Shown piece after piece: positions 8,087-16,304 of a stretch of DNA of 64,000 nucleotides. Below the pieces are notes generated by a model, which saw only the letters and a list, made by a program, of their open reading frames with translations, was not told where the DNA came from and ran no database searches. The number at the start of each line of letters is the position of its first letter. Positions within the stretch are counted from its first letter, which is position 1. The DNA comes from Alphaproteobacteria bacterium (GTDB taxonomy: Bacteria > Pseudomonadota > Alphaproteobacteria > MPNO01 > UBA2964), in assembly GCA_012103315.1 (NCBI GenBank), contig WLWZ01000007.1:1-64000 (forward strand), read 5' to 3'. A program made the translations under genes and the position numbers.

Positions 8087-8633
8087 GGGGTCCGAGGAGT
8101 TTTGTCAGGACAGACTGGAGTTCTTCAGTCGACGGATTGGTCTTTTTTGATTTATAGCGATGAATGAAATGCAGTGCCTTGCGGCCCGATTGGTCAAAGA
8201 TAAAGACAGTCGGAATACGCTGAACGTCTTCGAATTTTTTCGCAATAGCATCGTTACCCTTTAGCGCATGAAATGTCGGTTTATGACGATAGATGAAACG
8301 CTCCAAGCGTTCTCCATCGTCCTTGAATCCGCCCAGATCTTCAAAGTAATTGATTGCAATAATCTTCAAAGGCTTGCCTTGATAGGCCCTTTGCAACTCA
8401 TTCAGATGTTTGAACTCGATATTGCAAGGAGGGCACCAGCTCGCAAAAAACGAGATCAAGACCACGTGTTGATCTAGATCGTTCTTCAACAATTTTCCGC
8501 CGCTTATCGTCGGCAACCCCACCACAAGATTTCGCAAATCTCTATCAAGCGTCACTGACATCTTTTCAGCGGCGGCCCCTTGAGGGGACGCCCAAACGAC
8601 AAGACACATGAGAAGTCGAATTAATAATTTCAT
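8046..8633 (-). CDS. TlpA-like secreted thiol-disulfide oxidoreductase
   Basis: 195-residue thioredoxin-fold protein with an N-terminal signal peptide (LLIRLLMCLVVWASPQGAAA), so periplasmic. The redox motif W66-C67-P-P-C70 and the cis-proline in RIPTVFIFD are present, typical of the TlpA/ResA group that reduces cytochrome c, Cu-binding or other periplasmic thiols. Its last 41 bases overlap the convergent CopD-like gene. A CopD-like protein next to a TlpA-like protein would fit copper or cytochrome oxidase handling, but this is inference. It has no close upstream partner on its own strand; the ornithine cyclodeaminase gene ends 68 bases away. Confidence 0.88.
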   Translation of the reverse strand: MKLLIRLLMCLVVWASPQGAAAEKMSVTLDRDLRNLVVGLPTISGGKLLKNDLDQHVVLISFFASWCPPCNIEFKHLNELQRAYQGKPLKIIAINYFEDLGGFKDDGERLERFIYRHKPTFHALKGNDAIAKKFEDVQRIPTVFIFDQSGRKALHFIHRYKSKKTNPSTEELQSVLTKLLGPPSRESHQGHPTKH

Positions 8634-8701
8634 GACGTGTAGTTAGGAAACTTCATCACGGAAATAAAGTTTCTCACGATCTTGTGTAAACGGTCGAAAC
8701 T

Positions 8702-9745
8702 TTAAATTTCAATGCCGATGCCCTTGGACTCCGCGATATCGCAAGCCAAACCAGCCAGCCCCATAAATCCGACACCCTGATCAGAGTTTTGTTTAAACAA
8801 GGTGATCTGTTCGTCAGAGGTTCGGCCCTTGGTTTTTCCCGTCAAGATTTCACCGAGTTCTACTATATCATCCCAACTGGTAATCCCCTGTTCTATTGGC
8901 TCACAAAGATCACCATGTTCTTCAACAATGGATTGTTCCCGAATATTCACCAGGATCATGTCTGCACGACGTACGACCTCGTCGTCGATTTCTCGCCGTG
9001 TTTTGGCAAGTCCGGCCTGCTCCTTTACACCTTTTGTAGAATTCACAATCGAGGTGACGTGTTGGCCCGGCGATAGCCATTCCCCATAGAGTGCCGGAAC
9101 ATTGGTGTTCGTCGCACAACAAATTAAGTCGGCGCCGATTGCGACATCTTGCGGATTATCCACACCGCGAATATCAAGATCGCAATGGGTTTTCATCTCT
9201 GCGACAAACTTTTCACGGTTTTCAGCCGAACGGCTATAAACCCGTACTTCCTCTATCGGCCGAATTGTCGACATTGCCACGAGATGACGACGCGCCTGAA
9301 GCCCGGTGCCATACAATCCAAGAACTTTGCAATCTGATCGGGCTATAAGGTCAGTACCAACCGCACTGGTAATCGACGTTTCAGTTCCGAAACTTTCTTC
9401 AAAAGTATCAAATGGGTAAATCGGCAATGAGCCAACAATGATAGCTCGCAATTCAGCTGTCTCAGAATTATAGGCGACATAAACTCGGCGCCCGGCACCG
9501 TTATATTGCTGAGCATCGCCCTTAAAAGTGAAGCGTTCCGCATGAATAAACATGCCAGAGACTTCCAAAGACGGACAGCCGCCTGGATGAACAGTAATAC
9601 GACGATCTTCATATTGTATGCGGGTCTTTGGTGCACTAAATGACGGCGCGTTCCCCTGGTCGGTAAAACCTTTGCGAACGGCGTCAATCGCATCTTCGAC
9701 AGAAATCAAACCAGCAAGGTCGCGAGAGTCAATTAGCAACGCCAT
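8702..9745 (-). CDS. Ornithine cyclodeaminase / mu-crystallin family protein
   Basis: 347-residue NAD(P)-dependent enzyme of the OCD/mu-crystallin family, which includes ornithine and lysine cyclodeaminases, ketimine reductases and alanine dehydrogenases. The Rossmann motif is LGLYGTGLQARRHL around residue 143, preceded by the conserved TSAVGTDLIAR segment. The ITVHPGG and substrate-side regions are present. Cytoplasmic. It is the third gene of a minus-strand set behind the LLM monooxygenase and the alpha/beta hydrolase (about 40-base gap), suggesting a shared catabolic job on a nitrogen-containing compound; the substrate is unknown. Confidence 0.9.
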   Translation of the reverse strand: MALLIDSRDLAGLISVEDAIDAVRKGFTDQGNAPSFSAPKTRIQYEDRRITVHPGGCPSLEVSGMFIHAERFTFKGDAQQYNGAGRRVYVAYNSETAELRAIIVGSLPIYPFDTFEESFGTETSITSAVGTDLIARSDCKVLGLYGTGLQARRHLVAMSTIRPIEEVRVYSRSAENREKFVAEMKTHCDLDIRGVDNPQDVAIGADLICCATNTNVPALYGEWLSPGQHVTSIVNSTKGVKEQAGLAKTRREIDDEVVRRADMILVNIREQSIVEEHGDLCEPIEQGITSWDDIVELGEILTGKTKGRTSDEQITLFKQNSDQGVGFMGLAGLACDIAESKGIGIEI

Positions 9746-9787
9746 GAAGCGCCCTCCAAATTAAGATCAGAAAAAAGCTTTCAGGAT

Positions 9788-10594
9788 TTAGCCTAAAAAT
9801 TCGGTCACTTTATCGGCAACAGCGTCCGGTGCTTCCAGCTGAACCGCATGACCGCACCCATCAACAATCTCAACAGAACTATTCGGCAGACCTTTGCTAT
9901 AGGCCTCGGCATGGGTCTTTGGAACAAAGCTGTCATCATCGCCCCAGACAACCAATGCATCGCCCTTAAATCGGTAAAGTCGATCAACGAGTTTCTGGTC
10001 ATAAAAATATGGCGGCTTGAAGCCAAACCGCGCGATGCAGCGGAACGTTTTGTAGCGCAGCATTCCTTGCGGCTTACCTGTTAGTTGATCAGGTATCCAC
10101 TCTTCGGCCAGAGCGCCGTTACCGTCTGCAAACATCATATGTCGAATATCATCGATTTTGCCGTTAAGCGGCTGCACGGCCAAAAATAAGTCACCAATTT
10201 GCTCACCGGAGACAAACAAGCCAGGAGCACCGATCAATACGAGCTTACCAACCCGCTCAGGATTATGTGCCGCTATCTCTGCCGCCAGCCATCCGCCGAC
10301 ACAATTACCAACAATATCGATCTTCTCGATACCAAGAAAATCCATGACTTCAAGCGTATGAAAACGCAAGTCATCGATACCTTCTAGGCTGTTATCTTCA
10401 TCACTACCAACGCAGCCCGGCATTGCCGGAGCAATAACATGGCATTTTTCAGCCAAGGCATCGTGGAATGCACAATTGCTATCGACCAACCCATGCATGT
10501 CGGTGATACCATGTAGATACAGAACTGGATTGCCTGAGCCAGCTTCATAGAGATGTACCGTACGCCCCTGTACGTCGATATCACGCAGGCTCAT
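9788..10594 (-). CDS. Alpha/beta hydrolase with a Cys nucleophile elbow
   Basis: 268-residue alpha/beta hydrolase. The start MSLRDIDVQGR at 10594 is chosen over an earlier in-frame codon because it gives a normal domain start and a 14-base overlap with the upstream LLM gene. The oxyanion region YLHGITDMHG, acid residue region VVWGDDDSFVP and base GCGHAVQLE are present. The nucleophile elbow reads VGNCVGG with C98 where serine is usual (GxSxG). A Cys nucleophile is known from dienelactone hydrolase, so lactone or enol-ester hydrolysis is a reasonable guess. Translational coupling to the flavin monooxygenase gene supports a joint pathway such as oxygen insertion followed by ring opening. Confidence 0.88.
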   Translation of the reverse strand: MSLRDIDVQGRTVHLYEAGSGNPVLYLHGITDMHGLVDSNCAFHDALAEKCHVIAPAMPGCVGSDEDNSLEGIDDLRFHTLEVMDFLGIEKIDIVGNCVGGWLAAEIAAHNPERVGKLVLIGAPGLFVSGEQIGDLFLAVQPLNGKIDDIRHMMFADGNGALAEEWIPDQLTGKPQGMLRYKTFRCIARFGFKPPYFYDQKLVDRLYRFKGDALVVWGDDDSFVPKTHAEAYSKGLPNSSVEIVDGCGHAVQLEAPDAVADKVTEFLG

Positions 10595-11831
10595 TTGCGG
10601 CCTCCATTTCGTCAAGCATCGGGAAGTCCTTGGCGAAAAGTTCCGCTGAATCGCGCCGCATTGCTGGCATAACCTCTTCGGCAAATAGTTTCATCGATTT
10701 GCGGGCCAATTCATCTTTCATATTTCCGAACTGGAATTGGATCAGCAGGTTGCCGACCTTGGCGTCTTCCACAAATTCCCAGAGCTTTTTACGAACCGTT
10801 TCTGGGCTCCCAACCATGATGGAGTTCTTGCTTTCCAAATCCGCCCAATCCTTCGCATCACCGAGTAAATCTCCGCCAGCAGCGGCCCGCGATGAATCGA
10901 GGAAAGCTTCCCAAGAGTTCAAAGACTGAGATGGCACGCCGGGACCGAAGGTCATCGACCGGCCTTCTTTACGTAAATGCCCTTTGAGACAATTCCGCGG
11001 GAAGTAGAAAATACCCTCCTGGGACTCTGCCCTTGCCTGCTCATCTGTTTCTGAAACATAGACCGACAGCAACACACCCATCTTAAATGGCGTATACGTC
11101 TTACCGTGGTCTTTCATCACCCCGGCAAACTCTTTCGCGGCCATCCGTGTACCGCCACCATGTGACCGTGATGACAGAAAATAGCAGTAGCCTCGCTTGG
11201 CCACTTCGGCCATAGACTCAATACTTCGTGAACCTGGCACCCAAACATCGGGATGCGGCTGCTGTAATGGTTTTGGCCATATATTGACGTAACGCATCGG
11301 GTAGCATGGCCCTTCATGCGAGAACGGGCCGTCATCGGTCCAACTCTTCACGATAAGGTCAATCACTTCCCATAAACGACGACGCCCTTGCGGCGATGGA
11401 ACGTTGTAATTGAAGGCTTCTGGTCCGCCACCAACGGCAAAACCAGCGATCAACCGTCCATTCGACATATTATCGATCATCGCATATTCCTCTGCGACCC
11501 GAAGCGGGTTGAGGTAAAGCGGCGGCAAATTACCGAGAACAACGATCTTGCCGTTCTTCGTAATCTGGGTCAGGGCTGACGCCAAAAGGTTCGGCGATGG
11601 CATCAAGCCATAGATGTTTTGATGATGTTCATTAAGAACCATCCCGTCGAAGCCAAGCTCGTCGGCATAAGCCAACTGTCCGAGATATTCCTGGTACAAG
11701 CCCCGTGACTTTTCGCCATCCCACAGCTTGTTGGGAACGGTTACCCAGCCACTTTCGTTTTTTTCATCGAAATCATCTGGCAAATGGGGATATGCCATAA
11801 AATGCCAGCAAAACATTCGTACTGGTTGCAT
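10581..11831 (-). CDS. LLM-class (luciferase-like) flavin-dependent monooxygenase
   Basis: 416-residue member of the bacterial luciferase-like family, using reduced FMN or F420-type cofactors; a TIM-barrel enzyme in the cytoplasm. The N-terminal MRMFCWHFMAYPHLPDD-like strand is visible as PVRMFCWHFMAYPHLPDDF, followed by GFDGMVLNEHHQN, the GKIVVLGNLPPL strand, and the NGRLIAGFAVGGGPEAF flavin phosphate region. Length exceeds the common 330-360 residues because of a longer C-terminal part. The downstream hydrolase gene overlaps its end by 14 bases. Such proteins often catalyse Baeyer-Villiger or desulfurising oxidations; the substrate is unknown. Confidence 0.9.
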   Translation of the reverse strand: MQPVRMFCWHFMAYPHLPDDFDEKNESGWVTVPNKLWDGEKSRGLYQEYLGQLAYADELGFDGMVLNEHHQNIYGLMPSPNLLASALTQITKNGKIVVLGNLPPLYLNPLRVAEEYAMIDNMSNGRLIAGFAVGGGPEAFNYNVPSPQGRRRLWEVIDLIVKSWTDDGPFSHEGPCYPMRYVNIWPKPLQQPHPDVWVPGSRSIESMAEVAKRGYCYFLSSRSHGGGTRMAAKEFAGVMKDHGKTYTPFKMGVLLSVYVSETDEQARAESQEGIFYFPRNCLKGHLRKEGRSMTFGPGVPSQSLNSWEAFLDSSRAAAGGDLLGDAKDWADLESKNSIMVGSPETVRKKLWEFVEDAKVGNLLIQFQFGNMKDELARKSMKLFAEEVMPAMRRDSAELFAKDFPMLDEMEAANEPA

Positions 11832-11910
11832 GCGCCTCGTTCTCCCTGAAAGAGATAAATTACTTTCTTTCCATTATCATGCTCTGAGATCAGAAAACCG
11901 GCAACCCGAC

Positions 11911-11955
11911 GGCACAAAAAAACCGGGCATTCGTCAGGAACCCCCGGTTTGTGCC
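11911..11955 (-). terminator. Rho-independent terminator of the four-repeat protein gene
   Basis: On the minus strand a stem AAACCGGG / CCCGGTTT with a loop of about 15 bases is followed by a run of T, flanked by further pairing bases GGCAC / GTGCC. It lies 15 bases beyond the stop of the gene ending at 11970. Both arms and the T run are clear. Confidence 0.8.
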
Positions 11956-11969
11956 GCCCCTATAGATGA

Positions 11970-12863
11970 TCAGATCAATGCGAGATCAAGTCTCTCGTCC
12001 TCCTCTTTGCCAATTTCCATCGGATCAATCAAGTACGACCCCACCTCAGGTTTTGCGTCTGGCTTAGGCTTTGTCGTTTCATCAATCGCAACGATCTCAC
12101 GCACCAAATCCTTCACAAGGTCGCCAAATTCTGACTCCGACAGACGCGGATGGTTCTCAACAAAATTGCCGATCCGTTTTGCGAGTTTTTGGAACGCCTC
12201 GATATCACCGATTTCCGCCCCTTTGCTTTGCGCCGCAACACCGCGGACGAGTTTACCAACTGCTTCACCTAACGGCATTTCTGCGATGCGAGGATGGTCT
12301 TTCAAGAATCCGTGGGCTTCTCGCGCCGCTTCAGTCAGGCCAGCACCTCCAGTATCACCGACAATTTGTGCATTTATCCCGCGTGCCATCACGGCCACGG
12401 ATTTACCAAATTGTGAATTTTGAATTCGCGGATGATCGCTAAGAAATTTTGTTACTTTTTCAATAGCGTCGTTAAGGGCCTTCTTGGCTTCTTCACTCAA
12501 CTCCATGCCTTCGGACTTTGATAAATGAACGATACCCCGGATCAACTTGTTAACTTCTTTACCGAACGGGCTTTCCGCTAATCGTGAATGATTATCGAGG
12601 AAAGCATGGGCCGTTCGGGCTGCGACTGTTAATGGGTCTGCCCCCGGCGGCGTCACATGAGGTTTTGGTTCAACGGGTTTTAAGGCAATGGCCCGACGAG
12701 CTTCTTCGCTCAATCTAACTTCATCGACAGGCAGCCTTACCGGCCGGCCGCCATCACGTTCTGTCTCTGGCCGCGGGGTTCGCGCTTCATCCTGGAATGG
12801 CGAAACTCGATCAACATCTGATGCCCCGGGAAGTTGGGCTGTATTACTGCTAATGGGATACAT
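11970..12863 (-). CDS. Unknown protein with four copies of an FxxxHPRL-FG repeat
   Basis: Not recognised. The 297-residue protein has a proline/charge-rich N-terminal 80 residues, then four degenerate units at about 84-112, 137-165, 183-211 and 232-259. Each unit reads F-L/V-x-x-H-P/S-R-I/L, then about five residues, F/L-G, then a helix like KxVxxLVRGI. Units are spaced about 46-53 residues apart and separated by charged helices, so an all-alpha repeat array is likely. No signal peptide or membrane segment. The leader just upstream of the ATG on the coding strand contains repeated GTAGTA units and GGAG. A terminator follows, so the gene is monocistronic. Function unknown. Confidence 0.82.
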   Translation of the reverse strand: MYPISSNTAQLPGASDVDRVSPFQDEARTPRPETERDGGRPVRLPVDEVRLSEEARRAIALKPVEPKPHVTPPGADPLTVAARTAHAFLDNHSRLAESPFGKEVNKLIRGIVHLSKSEGMELSEEAKKALNDAIEKVTKFLSDHPRIQNSQFGKSVAVMARGINAQIVGDTGGAGLTEAAREAHGFLKDHPRIAEMPLGEAVGKLVRGVAAQSKGAEIGDIEAFQKLAKRIGNFVENHPRLSESEFGDLVKDLVREIVAIDETTKPKPDAKPEVGSYLIDPMEIGKEEDERLDLALI

Positions 12864-13076
12864 TTACTACTCCTACTACGCTACTACTCTGTTACGCTGA
12901 CTGACTGAATTCATGCTGTTGTCCGAATTGTTCAAACAGATCGATAATATTTTAAAGAAATTCCATCAGCATTTTTGTGAAATTTCAGACGTAATTTGTC
13001 CAAATACCATGAAGAATTTGCTGAAATTTTATATGAATTTTCGTTAACTCTAGAAAGCCATGGAAACCCTAATCAA
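12864..13076. other. Divergent intergenic region
   Basis: About 213 bases between the four-repeat protein (minus) and the NUDIX gene (plus). It contains the GTAGTA-rich leader of the minus-strand gene at about 12864-12895 and A/T-rich sequence at 12940-13040 that probably holds promoters for both. No convincing operator or RNA structure was seen. Confidence 0.4.
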
Positions 13077-13679
13077 ATGAACCAAGACGACGTCGAAATA
13101 GTCGAAAAAAAGAAACTGTATCGCGGCCACCTCACCGTGAATGAGTTCATCTTGCGGCATAAGCTGTTCAATGGAGGAATGACCAAACCCATATCCCGCG
13201 AAGTTGTTCAGCGAGCAGCCGCCGTTGGCGTTCTGCCTTATGACCCCATTCGGGACGAGGTCGTCCTTATTCGGCAATTCCGCGCTGGTGTTATGGTCGC
13301 AGACCATAACCCCTGGTTAATCGAAAGCGTCGCTGGTTTGGTCGAAGAGGGAGAAACAGCTGAGGATGTCGCCCGACGAGAATCCATCGAAGAGGCCGGG
13401 TGTGAAATTAGCGAGCTTCACCATATATGCGACTTCTTTGCCAGCCCTGGTATGCTGAGCGAATGTGTAACCATGTATTGCGGCATCACGGATACGACGA
13501 ACGCAGGCGGACTACACGGCCTTGAACAGGAAGATGAAGATATTGAAGCGATTGTGGTTCCCTGGTCACAGCTTTGCGACGATATCGACACAAAAAAGCA
13601 CTTCGATGCCAAAATTATGCTTGGGGTGATGTGGCTGACGCCCAGGCGTGAAGATCTAAGAAAGCGTTTTACTGGATAG
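13077..13679 (+). CDS. NUDIX hydrolase, ADP-ribose pyrophosphatase type
   Basis: 200-residue NUDIX enzyme from the chosen ATG at 13077 (MNQDDVEIVEKKKLYRG); an in-frame TTG at 12996 would add 27 residues with no family resemblance. The NUDIX box is visible as GLVEEGE followed by REsIEEAGC, with the metal-binding glutamates intact. The upstream IRQFRAGV segment and downstream FFASPGMLSE are typical for the NudF/ADP-ribose pyrophosphatase group, which hydrolyses ADP-ribose to AMP and ribose-5-phosphate. It is cytoplasmic. It lies 45 bases before the sulfurtransferase gene and may share its transcript. Confidence 0.88.
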   Translation: MNQDDVEIVEKKKLYRGHLTVNEFILRHKLFNGGMTKPISREVVQRAAAVGVLPYDPIRDEVVLIRQFRAGVMVADHNPWLIESVAGLVEEGETAEDVARRESIEEAGCEISELHHICDFFASPGMLSECVTMYCGITDTTNAGGLHGLEQEDEDIEAIVVPWSQLCDDIDTKKHFDAKIMLGVMWLTPRREDLRKRFTG

Positions 13680-13724
13680 ACAACTCCGCTATAACACCGC
13701 CGCACGAAACAGCGGAGGCCGTAA

Positions 13725-14579
13725 ATGAGCGCCCCCCAAGACCGCCCATTGGTATCAACCGACTGGCTTTCTAGCCGGCTCAACGACAGCAATATTCGTG
13801 TTGTCGATGCGTCTTGGTATCTGTCCGCGATGAACCGAAATGGTCGCGCTGAATTTGATAACGCACACATTCCAGGTGCTGTGTATTGGGATATTGATCA
13901 GATCGCCGATACCGACAGTTCTCTGCCCCATACAATGCCTTCCGCCAATCAATTCGAAATTCAAATGGCGGAATTGGGAATCGCGAACGACGCGACGGTT
14001 GTAACCTATGACGGCTTGGGACTTTTCTCTGCCGCACGCCCCTGGTGGATGCTGAAAGCCTTCGGACATGACAATGTCTTTGTTTTAGATGGCGGTTTAC
14101 CTAAATGGATGGCGGAAGGTCGTCCATTGAATAACGATCGCCCTGCCCTCCCCGAATGTACATATACAGCCAATCTCGACAATGCCTTCATGCGGTCTGC
14201 TGCTGATGTCCTCAAAAATGTCGACACCCGATCAGAGCAGATCCTGGATGCCCGTGCCGAAGGGCGTTTCAAGGGTACCGAACCCGAGCCCCGTCCCGGT
14301 TGCCGCTCAGGACATATACCCGGTGCAATGAATTTACCGTTTGATCATTTGATCGACCCACAGACCAAGACAATATTACCCGAACATTGTCTCGAGACGC
14401 GTTACAAAAATGCCGGAATTGACGTAAACGCGCCCGTGGTCACCAGTTGTGCTTCGGGCGTTACAGCCTGTGTATTGCCCCTTGGTATGCATGTACTGAA
14501 CAAACCCAATGTCGCCGTCTATGACGGTTCCTGGTCTGAATGGGGTACACGGGAAGATTTACCCTTGGAAGCCGAATAG
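13725..14579 (+). CDS. sseA: 3-mercaptopyruvate sulfurtransferase
   Basis: 284-residue protein with two rhodanese domains: an inactive N-terminal one starting [13 protein letters not shown] and a catalytic C-terminal one. The active-site loop reads [11 protein letters not shown], where the first Cys is the persulfide nucleophile and the GVTA ending distinguishes mercaptopyruvate sulfurtransferases from thiosulfate ones. The [13 protein letters not shown] motif precedes it as expected. It transfers sulfur from 3-mercaptopyruvate to acceptors in the cytoplasm. The next gene is a cystathionine beta-lyase-like PLP enzyme, so a sulfur amino acid theme is consistent. Confidence 0.92.
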   Translation: MSAPQDRPLVSTDWLSSRLNDSNIRVVDASWYLSAMNRNGRAEFDNAHIPGAVYWDIDQIADTDSSLPHTMPSANQFEIQMAELGIANDATVVTYDGLGLFSAARPWWMLKAFGHDNVFVLDGGLPKWMAEGRPLNNDRPALPECTYTANLDNAFMRSAADVLKNVDTRSEQILDARAEGRFKGTEPEPRPGCRSGHIPGAMNLPFDHLIDPQTKTILPEHCLETRYKNAGIDVNAPVVTSCASGVTACVLPLGMHVLNKPNVAVYDGSWSEWGTREDLPLEAE

Positions 14580-14688
14580 GGTCCTTCCCGCTTCCTACGG
14601 ACAGCTTTAAACAAATGGTTTGCAATGCCATGATGTGGGTATAAAGCCCAGGACACGGACGCATCGCTATTTTTTTGATTGTGAACAA

Positions 14689-15867
14689 ATGAAACAAGAC
14701 ACCCTTATTACAACCGCGGGCCGCGATCCAGAGAGCAATCACGGGATCGTCAATCCACCGGTCTATCATGCCTCAACGATTGTCTCGCCGACGTTGGCAG
14801 AATTCAGAGAAGCACGAACCAAACGATGGGATTTAGACGTCTTTACTTATGGACGTCAGGGTACACCGACGCACCAGGCACTCGAGGTGGCGACTGCTGC
14901 CCTCATTGGCGGTGACCGTTCGGTCTGCATGAGTTCAGGGCTAGCGGCTATTAATGCCGCAATGCTCGCATTCTTAAAGTCCGGCGATCACGTCCTAATG
15001 GTCGATACTGTCTACGGACCGACGCGAAGCTTCTGTGATAACTTTCTTGGGCGTTTTGGCGTTGAGACGACCTATTACGACCCGACGATCGGTGCCGGTA
15101 TCAAGGATTTGATTCGGGATAATACAAAGATCGTTTACACAGAGACACCCGGTTCTCTGACTTTCGAACTCCAGGATATCCAGGCCATTGCCGACGAATC
15201 TCACAAACGGGACTGCATTGTGATGATTGATGATACGTGGTCGAGCGGCGTGTTCTTCAAACCGTTTGAACACGGGGTCGATGTTTCAGTCATCGCCGGA
15301 ACCAAATATATCGTCGGCCATTCCGACGTCATGATGGGCATGATCACGACCAAAGACGAGTATTGGCAGCAGGTCCGCCAATCAGCCTCTGCTCTTGGTG
15401 CTAATTCTGGTCCCGATGACGTCTATTTGGCGTTACGCGGTATGCGCACGATTGGTGTTCGGATGCGGCAGCACCACGAAAATGGGCTCAAAATCGCGAA
15501 TTGGCTCGAACAACGACCAGAAGTCGAACGCGTTCTACATCCTGGCCTGCCCAGCAATCCACACCATGAGCTCTGGAAACGCGACTTTACTGGAGCCTGT
15601 GGCCTGTTTGGTGTTGTGCTCAAGCCATACACAGAGGTTGCGCTCGCAGCGATGCTGGATGGTCTCGACCTATATGGGATGGGCGCAAGCTGGGGCGGTT
15701 TCGAAAGCCTGATCCTCCTGACCAATCCCGCATCGACCCGAACGGTTGCAAAGGAACAATGGCAGAATGATGGCCCAACCCTGCGCATACATGCCGGGTT
15801 GGAAGATGTTGAAGATCTTATTGCCGATCTTGAGAAAGGCTTTGAGCGCTTAAACGCAAATAGCTGA
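14689..15867 (+). CDS. metC: Cystathionine beta-lyase (Cys/Met metabolism PLP enzyme)
   Basis: 392-residue PLP enzyme of the Cys/Met metabolism family from ATG 14689 (MKQDTLITTAGRDP); an earlier in-frame ATG at 14620 adds an unrelated extension. The phosphate-binding tyrosine region TYGRQGTPTHQALE, the SSGLAAI segment, the aspartate in VMIDDTWSSG and the Schiff-base lysine in AGTKYIVGHSD are all visible. The VGHSDVMMG form and overall length favour alphaproteobacterial MetC, which cleaves cystathionine to homocysteine, pyruvate and ammonia; a cysteine desulfhydrase activity cannot be excluded. It lies about 110 bases downstream of sseA. Confidence 0.88.
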   Translation: MKQDTLITTAGRDPESNHGIVNPPVYHASTIVSPTLAEFREARTKRWDLDVFTYGRQGTPTHQALEVATAALIGGDRSVCMSSGLAAINAAMLAFLKSGDHVLMVDTVYGPTRSFCDNFLGRFGVETTYYDPTIGAGIKDLIRDNTKIVYTETPGSLTFELQDIQAIADESHKRDCIVMIDDTWSSGVFFKPFEHGVDVSVIAGTKYIVGHSDVMMGMITTKDEYWQQVRQSASALGANSGPDDVYLALRGMRTIGVRMRQHHENGLKIANWLEQRPEVERVLHPGLPSNPHHELWKRDFTGACGLFGVVLKPYTEVALAAMLDGLDLYGMGASWGGFESLILLTNPASTRTVAKEQWQNDGPTLRIHAGLEDVEDLIADLEKGFERLNANS

Positions 15868-15884
15868 TATATAAAGATAATTAG

Positions 15885-16304
15885 ATGACAGCGGAAACCA
15901 TAACTTTTACCCAATCGGCAATCGACAAAGCTCTTGAAATCATCAGGTTTGATGATAAGGGATTGGTCCCGGCAATTGCCCAGCAGCACGATACCGGTGA
16001 AGTTTTGATGATGGCCTGGATGAATGAAGAGGCGGTCATTGAAACACTGCAAAATGGTCGAGTTTGTTACTACTCGCGTTCGCGCAACAAATTGTGGCGC
16101 AAAGGTGAAGAATCCGGACAAACCCAGACATTAACGGACTTTCGGATCGATTGTGATGGAGACACCATTCTATTACAGGTCGAACAGCTCGGTGTTGCCT
16201 GTCATACCGGCCGCCACAACTGCTTCTTTAATGCCGTTGGCGAGGACGACATCCATGTCATTGCAGATGTCGAAATCGACCCGGGGGAATTGTATAAAAA
16301 ATGA
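15885..16304 (+). CDS. hisI: Phosphoribosyl-AMP cyclohydrolase
   Basis: 139-residue HisI, third step of histidine biosynthesis, opening the adenine ring of PR-AMP. Visible motifs are VLMMAWMNEEA, YYSRSRNKLWRKGE and the metal-binding DCDGDT, ACHTGRHNCFF, which together keep the three cysteines that bind zinc. It is separate from hisE, as in alphaproteobacteria. The stop overlaps the start of the COG0523 GTPase gene by an ATGA, so the two are translationally coupled. It lies 17 bases after metC, not with other his genes. Whether this is the only hisI or a paralogue for metal stress cannot be told here. Confidence 0.94.
   Translation: MTAETITFTQSAIDKALEIIRFDDKGLVPAIAQQHDTGEVLMMAWMNEEAVIETLQNGRVCYYSRSRNKLWRKGEESGQTQTLTDFRIDCDGDTILLQVEQLGVACHTGRHNCFFNAVGEDDIHVIADVEIDPGELYKK

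Noticed and set aside
12864-12900. Short GTAGTA repeats as a CRISPR or microsatellite locus
   Set aside because: Only a few imperfect units over about 30 bases with no spacers; treated as a leader feature of the four-repeat gene.
15423-16121. Long antisense open frame (232 codons) opposite metC and hisI
   Set aside because: It lies fully on the opposite strand of two well-recognised genes, and its translation is rich in Ser/Arg with no family resemblance; a shadow frame.
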